This document shows, in pieces, positions 20,361-27,690 of a DNA stretch of 38,439 nt. Below the pieces are notes generated by a model. That model was not told the origin of the DNA and searched no databases. It was given only the letters and a program-made list of their open reading frames with translations. The DNA comes from Streptosporangiaceae bacterium (GTDB taxonomy: Bacteria; Actinomycetota; Actinomycetes; Streptosporangiales; Streptosporangiaceae). Where the stretch lies: assembly GCA_019246795.1 (NCBI GenBank), contig JAFAPY010000059.1, forward strand, positions 1 to 38,439, given 5' to 3'. The position numbers were made by a program, and so were the translations under genes. Position 1 is the stretch's first letter, and each line of letters begins with the position of its first letter.

Positions 20361-20855
20361 ATGCCATCTGAGTACGCCAAGACGCTCGGCGCGCGGCTGC
20401 GTGCCATCCGTACGCAGCAGGGACTGTCGCTGCACGGAGTTGAGGAGAAGTCCCGCGGCCGCTGGAAGGCCGTCGTCGTGGGCTCCTACGAGCGCGGAGA
20501 CCGATCGGTAACCGTGCAGAAGCTCGCGGAGCTGGCGGAGTTCTACGGAGTTCCCGTCTCAGAACTGCTGCCCGGCGACGCGGCGCCCACGCCGTTGGCG
20601 CCCTCGCCCAAGCTCGTCATCGATCTGGAGCGGATGAACCAGCTGCCCAAGGACAAGGTCGGCCCGCTCGCCCGCTACGTCGCCACCATCCAGAGCCAGC
20701 GCGGCGACTACAACGGCCGGGTCCTTTCCGTGCGGCACGAAGACCTCCGTTCGCTCGCGGTCATCTACGACAGGTCCCCCTCCGACCTCACCGAGGAACT
20801 CATCGGCTGGGGCGTCCTCGACGCCGACGCGCGCGGCGCCATGGAAGGGTTCTGA
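20361..20855 (+). CDS. bldD: BldD, c-di-GMP-responsive developmental repressor
   Basis: A 164-residue regulator that in Streptomyces holds sporulation genes off when loaded with cyclic di-GMP. The N-terminal XRE-type helix-turn-helix spans about 8-71 (ARLRAIRTQQGLSLHGVEEK, then SYERGDRSVTVQKLAELAEF). The C-terminal domain carries the c-di-GMP signature RGD (114-116), eight residues, RHED (125-128), in the same spacing and numbering as the Streptomyces protein. ATG 20361 begins the family N-terminus MPSEYAKTLGARLRAIR. It is convergent with the HEPN gene and 4 bases from its stop. A sporulating or BldD-using actinomycete is implied. Confidence 0.97.
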   Translation: MPSEYAKTLGARLRAIRTQQGLSLHGVEEKSRGRWKAVVVGSYERGDRSVTVQKLAELAEFYGVPVSELLPGDAAPTPLAPSPKLVIDLERMNQLPKDKVGPLARYVATIQSQRGDYNGRVLSVRHEDLRSLAVIYDRSPSDLTEELIGWGVLDADARGAMEGF

Positions 20856-20859
20856 GCCG

Positions 20860-21324
20860 CTAGCCTGCCGGCCGCAGCGGGAGCGGAGGCTGCACCTGAA
20901 CGCCCAGCGCGGTCTCCGCCAGGGAAAGGAAGGTCTCCGCATCCCGCAGCAGGTCGTCTGCCTCGCGTGCGGACGCCGCCCGCGGCAGGCCGGCCTCGGC
21001 CGCGGCGCGCTTGCCTGCGCCGGCCGCGAAATAGGCAGCCCATTCCGTCAGCGCCGGCTCCACCTGAGGCAGCAGCTCCCACACGCTGTGCGGCTTCCTC
21101 CGCCTGGACCGGGGTTCGCCCCGGGCTGCCACCACCGCCGCGGCGGCGCGCAGCGCCGCCAGGTGCGCCATGACATAACGGGCACCAGGCGTCGTCTCGT
21201 CAGCCGCCTCGGCCAGTCCCCTGCGCGCGGACTGCAGCATGCTGAGCACCGTCGGCGCCACCCTCGGCTGCCTCGGGCTCGCGTCGCCGACGCTTGCCCG
21301 CACCTCCGTCACGTTCGTCATCAC
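20860..21324 (-). CDS. SAV_6107-type HEPN domain protein
   Basis: A 154-residue all-alpha protein that I assign to the SAV_6107-like HEPN family from its pattern. ARYVMAHLAALRAAAAVVAA is followed by SVWELLPQVEPALTEWAAYF and then AGAGKRAAAEAGL. ARYVMAH contains Rx4H (Arg49, His54), the arrangement of RNA-cleaving HEPN proteins, but activity is not shown here. Starts cluster after an AAGGAGG: GTG 21324 has 8-base spacing; ATG 21330 and ATG 21321 are alternatives. A LexA-like palindrome lies 76 bases upstream, so DNA-damage control is possible. Confidence 0.8.
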   Translation of the reverse strand: MMTNVTEVRASVGDASPRQPRVAPTVLSMLQSARRGLAEAADETTPGARYVMAHLAALRAAAAVVAARGEPRSRRRKPHSVWELLPQVEPALTEWAAYFAAGAGKRAAAEAGLPRAASAREADDLLRDAETFLSLAETALGVQVQPPLPLRPAG

Positions 21325-21399
21325 TGTCATCTCCTCCTTAGGACCGGCCAGGCGAGACGCTTCCCCTGACCCCACCCGGCCGGCGTCGGTACATCTATT

Positions 21400-21413
21400 C
21401 GAACCTAAATTCG
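21400..21413. promoter_or_regulatory. LexA-like (SOS) box candidate
   Basis: CGAAC-CTAA-ATTCG differs from the actinobacterial SOS consensus CGAAC-N4-GTTCG at one position. It lies 76 bases before the HEPN gene (minus strand). A second GTTCGAA half-site at 21442-21448 has the wrong spacing for a full box. Confidence 0.4.
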
Positions 21414-21558
21414 CCTAGATGTCCAGCACCATTCGATGTCTGTTCGAAGGTATCGCGGAGGTGTGACATTTTCAGGGCATGCGGGCGCCGGGCCGTCTGC
21501 GAGGTCGTGTCCGCGCGGGGGCTTGCCGGATCCGGAGCGCTCGGGAGCCCCGCGCCTG

Positions 21559-21564
21559 TATTTT
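21559..21564 (+). promoter_or_regulatory. -10 box 6 bases before the GH2 gene
   Basis: TATTTT, then 6 bases, then GTG 21571: the leaderless arrangement seen at several genes in this window. No ribosome site precedes this GTG. Confidence 0.35.
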
Positions 21565-21570
21565 TGTCGG

Positions 21571-24372
21571 GTGCCATCCCCACCCGCCACCGGTGACGGG
21601 AGTGCGAGCCCTCTCGCGGAGGACCAGAGCACGCCCCCCGGCAGCGAAGACGGCACAGGGGACGGTGACGCCGGGCCTCACGCGGCCGGGGCGGACCTGG
21701 CGCACGCCATCGCGGGCGCGGCGGCCGTGACGGGCACGGCCACGGCAGAAGCCGAGCGCCTGGCGAACGAGGCGGACACCCAGCCGATTCCCGCTGCGGA
21801 ATATGCCCAGTTCTTCACGGCGCACGGTTACGCCAGCCCTGGCGACGGCGCGGGCACCGACGGGTCTGACGGGGGCGGTGCGGCCGCTGAGCCCGGCGCC
21901 GCCGAGGATGCCGCGGCGGAATCGCCGGGCACGGCGCCCGAGCCGCCGCAGCCGGGCAGGCTGGCGATGTCGCGGCGCGAGTTGCTGCAGGCGGGACTGC
22001 TCGGCGGCGGTACGGCCGTGGCCGCCTTGCCGCTGTTCGCGCTGGTCAGCGGCCTCTTGAGGTCCAACAAGCAGCAGGCAGGCCTGGTGTACCCGCTGAC
22101 CGCGGACTGGCTTTTCGGCGGTCAGTTCACACCGGGGTCCGAGGCCACCGCCCACGACGACAGCGGCTTCGCGCGGGTGACGATGCCGCATACGGTCAGG
22201 CGCCTGTCGTGGCGCAACTGGGACCAGGCGTCCTGGCAGCAGGTATGGATCTACCGGCGGCACTTCGACGGCGGGAGCCTGCTCGGCCCGCACCGGCCGC
22301 GGAGCAGGATCTTCGTCGACTTCGACGGGGTCATGGTCAACGCCACCGTGGTGATCAACGACAAGGCCGTCGCGACCCACCAGGGTGGTTACCTGCCCTT
22401 TTCCGCCGAACTCACCGGGAAGGTGGTGGCCGGCGACAACGTGCTCGCGGTCATCGTGGACTCACGCTGCCTGCCGGTACCGCCGATCAGCGCCGGGCGG
22501 GGCCCGGCGAGCATCGACTTCTTCCAGCCGGGCGGAATCTACCGGGATGTCCGGCTGCGGGTGGTGCCGCAGGCCTTCCTCTCCGATTTGTTCGCGCTGC
22601 CCCGCGCCGTGCTCAGCCCGCAGCCGCGGGTGGAGGTGGAGTGCAGCATCGACTCGGCGCTGACCGGCCGCACCGCCGCCACCGTACTGGTGGAGTTGTT
22701 CGACGGGGACCCGCCTGCCGGGAGGGTTGCCGCGCAGACGGCACGGGTCACCCTCGCCTCGCCCGGGATCAGGACCCTCGCGCTGAGCCTGGCCGTCACG
22801 GGACCGGTCACCTTGTGGTCGACGGACAACCCGAAGCTGTACACGGTGCAGGCGACGCTTACCGTGCCCGGCGCCGGCAGCCACGTGCTCACCCGGCGGA
22901 TCGGGTTCCGCGAGGCATCCTTCCGGCCCGACGGCTTCTACCTCAACGGGAAGCGGCTGCAGATCTTCGGGCTGAACAGGCACCAGCTCTTTCCCTACAC
23001 CGGCATGGCGATGCCGGAGCGGGTGCAGCGCAGGGACGCCGAGATCCTCAGGCACGAGCTCAACTGCAACATGGTCCGCTGCTCGCACTACCCGCAGTCG
23101 CCGCACTTCCTCGACGCCTGCGATGAGCTCGGGCTGCTTGTCTGGGAGGAGGCGCCGGGCTGGCACGACGTGACAACGGGCCCGGCCTGGCAGGACCTCG
23201 TGGTGCAGAACGTGCGCGACATGGTGATCAGGGATCGCAGCCGTCCTTCGGTGGTCATCTGGGGCACCAGGCTGAACGAGACGCCGGACCTCCCGGGGCT
23301 GTGGGCGGCGACCAGGCAGGCAGCCGCCGAGCTTGACGGCTCGCGCCCCAGCTCGGGGGCGATGGCGCTGCATACGCGGGTCGGCTGGGACGAGGATGTC
23401 TTCGCATTCGACGACTACGGCTTCAACGCCAAGACCGGCTCCATGATGCTGAAACCGCCGTTCCCCGGCGTTCCCTACATGATCACCGAGACCGTCGGCG
23501 TGGCGGTGGCCAGGCCGGAGCACTTCGCCTGGACCGACGCGCCTGGGCACCTGGAGCGGCAGGCCGCGCTGCATGCCCAGGCGCAGAGCCTGGCCCGGTC
23601 CGACCCGGGGTACTCCGGGATGCTGGCCTGGGCGGGGTTCGACTACGCCTCGCTGCAGGGCCTTCCCCCGGACAACATCAAGTGGGCCGGGGTGGCGGAC
23701 AGCTTCCGGGTGCCCAAGCCCGGTGCCGCCATCTACCAGTCGCAGGCCGACCCCGCCGTCCGCCCGGTCATCGTCCCGGTGTTCTTCTGGGAGCCCGGCG
23801 GCGCATTCCCCAGCCCCTCAATGATCGCAAGCAACTGCGACCGGCTGGACCTCTTCATCGGCGGCACCCAGGTGGCCACCACCCTGCCTGCCCGATGGTC
23901 GCCGCTGTACCGGAACCTGCCCTACCCGCCGTTCTTTGTTGACCTGCCCGCGCACCCCCGCGGCGCCACGCCCGACCTGCTGATCCGGGGCTACCTGGCG
24001 AACCGGCAGGTGGCCCAGCTGCGGATGTCAGCCGGGCCGGGCGGCGACTTCCTCGGCATCGCCGCCGACGACACGGCGATCGTCGCCGACGGGTCGGACA
24101 TGACCAGGGTGGTTTTCCGGGCGCTTGACGCCTTCGGCAACCAGCGCAGGCATGCCTCCGGCGAGGTCGTGCTCGCCCTGGCCGGTCCCGCCGCGCTGGT
24201 CGGGGACAACCCGTTCGCGTTCGGCCAGTACGGCGGGCTCGGCGCGGTGTGGGTACGCTCGCTGGCCGGGCAGCCGGGGACGATCACGCTGACAGCCGCG
24301 CATCCGCTGCTCGGCCGGGCCACGGTCAGGCTGCGGTCCGGGCCTGCCGGCAATCAGGCCCAGCCGCTGTGA
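21571..24372 (+). CDS. Glycoside hydrolase family 2 protein with internal Tat signal
   Basis: A beta-galactosidase/beta-glucuronidase-type protein of about 933 residues. Residues 1-130 are a disordered Ala/Gly/Asp/Glu-rich region. At 134 a Tat-type signal begins (SRRELLQAGLLGGGTAVAA), followed by a hydrophobic stretch. Then come the GH2 sugar-binding domain (VWIYRRHFDGG, FVDFDGVMVNATVVIN), an Ig-like domain, and the TIM barrel with RxxHYPQSPHFLDACDELGL. Both catalytic acids appear present: Glu570 in the NE pair (IWGTRLNE) and Glu640 (YMITETVG). The family cleaves beta-glycosides; the substrate is not readable. GTG 21571 is chosen because a -10-like box precedes it. ATG 21967, right at the Tat signal, would give a conventional exported protein. 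The frame is open from ATG 21436. Confidence 0.85.
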   Translation: MPSPPATGDGSASPLAEDQSTPPGSEDGTGDGDAGPHAAGADLAHAIAGAAAVTGTATAEAERLANEADTQPIPAAEYAQFFTAHGYASPGDGAGTDGSDGGGAAAEPGAAEDAAAESPGTAPEPPQPGRLAMSRRELLQAGLLGGGTAVAALPLFALVSGLLRSNKQQAGLVYPLTADWLFGGQFTPGSEATAHDDSGFARVTMPHTVRRLSWRNWDQASWQQVWIYRRHFDGGSLLGPHRPRSRIFVDFDGVMVNATVVINDKAVATHQGGYLPFSAELTGKVVAGDNVLAVIVDSRCLPVPPISAGRGPASIDFFQPGGIYRDVRLRVVPQAFLSDLFALPRAVLSPQPRVEVECSIDSALTGRTAATVLVELFDGDPPAGRVAAQTARVTLASPGIRTLALSLAVTGPVTLWSTDNPKLYTVQATLTVPGAGSHVLTRRIGFREASFRPDGFYLNGKRLQIFGLNRHQLFPYTGMAMPERVQRRDAEILRHELNCNMVRCSHYPQSPHFLDACDELGLLVWEEAPGWHDVTTGPAWQDLVVQNVRDMVIRDRSRPSVVIWGTRLNETPDLPGLWAATRQAAAELDGSRPSSGAMALHTRVGWDEDVFAFDDYGFNAKTGSMMLKPPFPGVPYMITETVGVAVARPEHFAWTDAPGHLERQAALHAQAQSLARSDPGYSGMLAWAGFDYASLQGLPPDNIKWAGVADSFRVPKPGAAIYQSQADPAVRPVIVPVFFWEPGGAFPSPSMIASNCDRLDLFIGGTQVATTLPARWSPLYRNLPYPPFFVDLPAHPRGATPDLLIRGYLANRQVAQLRMSAGPGGDFLGIAADDTAIVADGSDMTRVVFRALDAFGNQRRHASGEVVLALAGPAALVGDNPFAFGQYGGLGAVWVRSLAGQPGTITLTAAHPLLGRATVRLRSGPAGNQAQPL

Positions 24373-24377
24373 GGAGT

Positions 24378-24383
24378 TAGGCT
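24378..24383 (+). promoter_or_regulatory. -10 box 7 bases before the GNAT gene
   Basis: TAGGCT, then 7 bases, then GTG 24391. It lies in the 18-base gap after the GH2 gene and predicts a leaderless transcript. Confidence 0.45.
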
Positions 24384-24390
24384 AGCCAGG

Positions 24391-25008
24391 GTGCCGAGCA
24401 AGGTCTGGGTCGCCGAGCTGGAGCCCGGCCAGTTCGTGGCGCGGCTGCAGCAGCTGGTCTCGGTGTACGCCGCGGCGATGCAGGCGTCGCCGGGACAGCT
24501 GGCCGGGCGGCGGTCGATCATGACCGGGCACGCCGCCAACCCCGGCTTCCGCGCGCTGGTCGCCGCCGACGGCGACGGGCGGCCGGCCGGGTTCGGCTAC
24601 GGCTTCCGCGGGGCGCCGGGCCAGTGGTGGCACGACACGGTGGCCCGCGCGCTGGCCGCCGCCCGGGGCAACGAGGCGGCCGCGTCGTGGCTCGGCGACT
24701 CCTTCGAGCTAGCCGAGCTGCACGTGCTGCCGGAATACCAGGGCCGCGGCATCGGCACCGACCTGCTGCTCCGGCTGAGCGCCGGACGCCCGGAACGCAC
24801 CGCGCTGCTGTCGACGCGCGACGCCGACACGCCGGCCAGGCGGCTGTACCGGGGCGTGGGCTTCACCGACCTGCTGACCAGGTTCTGCTTCGTGCCCGGC
24901 GACGAGCCGCCCTATGCGGTGATGGGCGCGGAGCTGCCGCTGCGATCCCGCTCCGCCGGCGCTGAGGGACCCCCCGGAACTCGCCGGTCGCCGAGACCTA
25001 GCCGCTGA
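24391..25008 (+). CDS. GNAT family N-acetyltransferase
   Basis: A 205-residue acetyl-CoA-dependent acyltransferase. The acetyl-CoA motif is [18 protein letters not shown] (Q-G-R-G-I-G loop), preceded by a strand and followed by [19 protein letters not shown], typical of motif B. The acceptor cannot be predicted. GTG 24391 is the start. The protein's natural end seems to be near VMGAELPLR; the last 20 or so residues are basic, low in complexity and antisense to the 3' end of metF, with which the gene overlaps by 97 bases. The upstream neighbour is the GH2 gene in the same direction. Confidence 0.88.
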   Translation: MPSKVWVAELEPGQFVARLQQLVSVYAAAMQASPGQLAGRRSIMTGHAANPGFRALVAADGDGRPAGFGYGFRGAPGQWWHDTVARALAAARGNEAAASWLGDSFELAELHVLPEYQGRGIGTDLLLRLSAGRPERTALLSTRDADTPARRLYRGVGFTDLLTRFCFVPGDEPPYAVMGAELPLRSRSAGAEGPPGTRRSPRPSR

Positions 25009-25928
25009 TAGATCTCCCTCGTCGCCCGGGACCAGTTCAGCGTGTAGAAGTGCAAGCCGGGCACGCCCTCGGCGAGCAGCGTCTCGCACATCCCGGCCGC
25101 GTAATCGACGCCTATCTCCCGTACCGCCGCTCGGTCATCGGCCACGACCTGCAGCCGCCGCCACAGCTCGGTGGGCACCCGGCAGCCGCCCAGCTCGATC
25201 GCGCGCTCGATCACCCGCAAGCTGGTGACCGGCATGATCCCCGGGATGATCGGGACGTCGCAGCCGAGCGCCGCGACCCGGTCTCGCAGCCGCAGGTAGT
25301 CCTCCGGATAGAAGAACATGTTCGTGATCGCGAAGTCCGCGCCAGCCCGGCACTTGGCGACGAAGTGACGCACGTCTGAGCGCAGATCCGCCGACCGCGG
25401 GTGCTTCTCGGGGAACGCGGCGACCCCGACGCAGAAGTCGCCGACCGACCTGATCAGGGCGACGAGCTCAGCCGCGTAACGCAGGCCTCCCGGGTGCGGC
25501 GCCCAGGAGGCGTTCGGATCGCCCGGGGGGTCGCCGCGCAGCGCGAGCAGGTTGCGCACGCCCACCCCGGCGTAGGAGCCGATCACCTGCCTGAGCTCGG
25601 CCACCGAATGGTTCACCGCGGTGAGGTGGCCCACCGGGGTCAGCGTGGTTTCGGCGGCGATCCGGCCGGTTACCCGCACCGTCCGGTCCCTGGTGGAACC
25701 GCCCGCCCCGTACGTCACCGAGACGAAGGTGGGCCGCAGCGGCTCCAGCTGCCGGACGGCCCGCCAGAGCTGCTGCTCGTCGGCTTCGGTCTTGGGCGGC
25801 ATGAACTCGAACGAAAAGGACCGGCGCCCGGCCGCGAGCAGCTCGCGGATCAGCGGGGCGTGCGGCGAGTGCGGCCGGGCGGCGGCACGCCACGGCGCGG
25901 CAGGACTCCGGCGCGGGCTCGGCGGCAT
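24912..25928 (-). CDS. metF: Methylenetetrahydrofolate reductase
   Basis: It reduces 5,10-methylene-THF to 5-methyl-THF for methionine synthesis, using FAD. The barrel is recognisable from [12 protein letters not shown] (catalytic Glu), [40 protein letters not shown] and IPGIMPVTS. At 338 residues it is slightly long; the first 20 or so residues are Pro/Arg-rich and the last 20 ([13 protein letters not shown] and on) overlap the GNAT gene. ATG 25928 has a TAGGCT box 7 bases upstream. Together with metK in the window it closes part of the methyl cycle. It stands close to the DAHP synthase/kinase group, as in other actinomycetes. Confidence 0.96.
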   Translation of the reverse strand: MPPSPRRSPAAPWRAAARPHSPHAPLIRELLAAGRRSFSFEFMPPKTEADEQQLWRAVRQLEPLRPTFVSVTYGAGGSTRDRTVRVTGRIAAETTLTPVGHLTAVNHSVAELRQVIGSYAGVGVRNLLALRGDPPGDPNASWAPHPGGLRYAAELVALIRSVGDFCVGVAAFPEKHPRSADLRSDVRHFVAKCRAGADFAITNMFFYPEDYLRLRDRVAALGCDVPIIPGIMPVTSLRVIERAIELGGCRVPTELWRRLQVVADDRAAVREIGVDYAAGMCETLLAEGVPGLHFYTLNWSRATREIYQRLGLGDRRVPGGPSAPAERDRSGSSAPITA

Positions 25929-25935
25929 GCGGCCA

Positions 25936-25941
25936 AGCCTA
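25936..25941 (-). promoter_or_regulatory. -10 box 7 bases before metF
   Basis: TAGGCT on the minus strand, 7 bases, then the metF ATG: leaderless arrangement. Confidence 0.5.
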
Positions 25942-25960
25942 GCGGCTGCCGGGAGCGCGC

Positions 25961-26323
25961 CTAGAAAGCCAGGGCCTGGGCTCGGCGGTTGACTTCGGTC
26001 GCCCGGTGCCTGCAGATCGCGGCGATCGGCGTACCGGGCAGCGACTCGTCCGCCGTGAACAGCCAGCGGAGCGCTTCGAGCTCGTCGAACCCGCAGTCGA
26101 ACAACAAGGTCAAGGTCCCGGGCAGGCCCTTGACGATGTGGTGGCCGTCGAGGAAGGCGGCAGGCACCGCGACCGTCCCTTCGGGACGGGTCACGGCGAG
26201 GAGCTTGCGGTCACGGAGCAGTTGCTTGACCCGCCCGGCGGGGATGCCGAGCCGGCCCGCAACATCAGGGAGTGACAGCCAGTCGCCGACAAGAGCGTCG
26301 GTCGCGAGGTCTATCTGTGCCAC
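25961..26323 (-). CDS. Rv2175c-like winged-helix DNA-binding protein
   Basis: A 120-residue protein. The N-terminal helix-turn-helix is [20 protein letters not shown] with [13 protein letters not shown] as the wing. The C-terminal part ([20 protein letters not shown], then [14 protein letters not shown]) matches the Rv2175c family. In M. tuberculosis Rv2175c sits next to the kinase PknL, is phosphorylated by it and loses DNA binding; that knowledge is from the family. Here a PASTA kinase is encoded 1.4 kb away. The start is GTG 26323, giving the family's MAQIDLATD-like N-terminus. A gap of 32 bases separates it from metF. Confidence 0.88.
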   Translation of the reverse strand: MAQIDLATDALVGDWLSLPDVAGRLGIPAGRVKQLLRDRKLLAVTRPEGTVAVPAAFLDGHHIVKGLPGTLTLLFDCGFDELEALRWLFTADESLPGTPIAAICRHRATEVNRRAQALAF

Positions 26324-26375
26324 GCATCCAAATGTGCCACGTCCGGGCCGCCGCCAAACCCAGACACCCGCCCGG

Positions 26376-27596
26376 TCACCCGGCAAGCGCCTGCTTCACC
26401 GGGACGGCGGGGTCGGCCAGGCGCGCGGCGTCCACGGGCGCCGCCGAGGCGATCACCCGGCGTCCCTGGATCAGGTCGCGGGGCCGTCCCACGGTCAGGA
26501 TCGCGACCAGGGCGCCGCCGGCGAGCCAGCATGCTGCCCAGGCGCGATCGGCCGGGTCGCCGCGCCAGATCAGGCGCTCGGCGTCGCCGTGGTATCCGGC
26601 GTACTGCACCATGCGGCCGAACTGCTCAGACCAGAAGTACGGCACCGGGTCGTACACCTCGTCGCCGCCGAGCACGTTGGCCGCGACCACCTCCGGGGCG
26701 TGCAGCGCCACATCCCAGTGCTCGAACCGCAGCCGCCGCCCGAACCGCTGCGACTGGAACGCCGCGCAGTCCCCGGCCGCGTACACGCCGGGCACCGAGG
26801 CGCGCAGGCCGGCATCGGTAACCACGCCGTTGTCCAGCCAGACGCCGCTGCCCTCCAGCCAGCTCACCGCAGGCCGCACGCCGACCGCCGTCACGATCTC
26901 CTCGGCGTCGAGCCATCCGCCGCCGGCCAGGGCGAGCCCGCCCGGGGCGACCGAATCCACGGCCACGCCGGTGCGCAGGTCGATGCCCGCGGCGTGGTAC
27001 CAGCGCGCGGTCTGAGCCCCCACCGCGGCGCCCACCGCCGCGGCCAGCGGCGCCGGCCCGGCTTCGACCACCGTGACCAGGCAGCCGCGCGCGACGGCCG
27101 CGGTCCCCAGTTCCGCCCCTATCCAGCCGGCCCCGACGATGGCCAGCCGCAGCCCGGGCCGGAATGCCGCGCGCAGCGCCAGCGCGTCGTCGTAGCTGCG
27201 CAGGAACCGCTGCCGCCCCGGGCCTGGCAGCGCTACCGGCAGCGCTCCGGTGGCCAGCACCAGGCAGTCGAAGGGGTACTTGTCATGATGGGTCACCAGG
27301 GCGCCGCGGGGCGACCGGTCCGGCGCGGCGAGCGGGTCATCCGCCAGGTCCAGGCCCCTCGCGGCCTCGCCGGGGCGGAAGTCCACCTCCAGCACGGCGA
27401 AGTCGGCCCGCAGCGACGGATCGACCGCGGCATCGGTCAGCACCTGCTTCGACAGCGGCGGCCGGTCATACGGGGGCCGCGACTCCGACCCGATCAGCGT
27501 GATCTGCCCGGCAAAGCCGCCCGCTCTCAGTTCCTCCGCCGTGCGCAGGCCCGCCAGCCCGGCGCCCGCCAGCACCACCCGCCGGGTATCCGCCAC
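26376..27596 (-). CDS. FAD-dependent pyridine nucleotide-disulfide oxidoreductase (ferredoxin-reductase-like)
   Basis: About 406 residues with two dinucleotide folds: the FAD site VVLAGAGLAGLRTAEELR at the N-terminus and the NAD(P)H site LRLAIVGAGWIGAELG in the middle. Between them are RPPYDRPPLSK, as in rubredoxin/ferredoxin reductases, and LVLATGALP. The second FAD motif is GVYAAGDCA. The C-terminal reductase-like part includes the WDVALHAPEVVA stretch. It probably passes electrons from NAD(P)H to a ferredoxin or rubredoxin-like partner; no partner is nearby. GTG 27596 is preferred because a TAGCCT box lies 8 bases upstream and the FAD strand begins at once. ATG 27650 is the alternative. 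It diverges from the kinase gene with a gap under 100 bases. Confidence 0.88.
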   Translation of the reverse strand: MADTRRVVLAGAGLAGLRTAEELRAGGFAGQITLIGSESRPPYDRPPLSKQVLTDAAVDPSLRADFAVLEVDFRPGEAARGLDLADDPLAAPDRSPRGALVTHHDKYPFDCLVLATGALPVALPGPGRQRFLRSYDDALALRAAFRPGLRLAIVGAGWIGAELGTAAVARGCLVTVVEAGPAPLAAAVGAAVGAQTARWYHAAGIDLRTGVAVDSVAPGGLALAGGGWLDAEEIVTAVGVRPAVSWLEGSGVWLDNGVVTDAGLRASVPGVYAAGDCAAFQSQRFGRRLRFEHWDVALHAPEVVAANVLGGDEVYDPVPYFWSEQFGRMVQYAGYHGDAERLIWRGDPADRAWAACWLAGGALVAILTVGRPRDLIQGRRVIASAAPVDAARLADPAVPVKQALAG

Positions 27597-27604
27597 AAAC
27601 AGAC

Positions 27605-27610
27605 AGGCTA
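27605..27610 (-). promoter_or_regulatory. -10 box 8 bases before the oxidoreductase gene
   Basis: TAGCCT on the minus strand, 8 bases, then GTG 27596. It supports this start over ATG 27650, which lies upstream of the box. Confidence 0.4.
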
Positions 27611-27677
27611 CGCGGCGGCGAAGAGGGAACGGAGGCGCCGGGACGGTCATAACGGCACCTGGAAAGCCGGACGACCG

Positions 27678-27683
27678 TAAAAT
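27678..27683 (+). promoter_or_regulatory. -10 box 7 bases before the PASTA kinase gene
   Basis: TAAAAT, 7 bases, then ATG 27691. No ribosome site is visible before the ATG, in keeping with a leaderless message. Confidence 0.5.
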
Positions 27684-27690
27684 CGTGGCG

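Noticed and set aside
21464-21478. TGACATTTTCAGGGC present again in reverse at 36357-36371
   Set aside because: A 15-base inverted match is near the chance level for 38 kb; both copies are non-coding and AT-rich, so it stays a curiosity.
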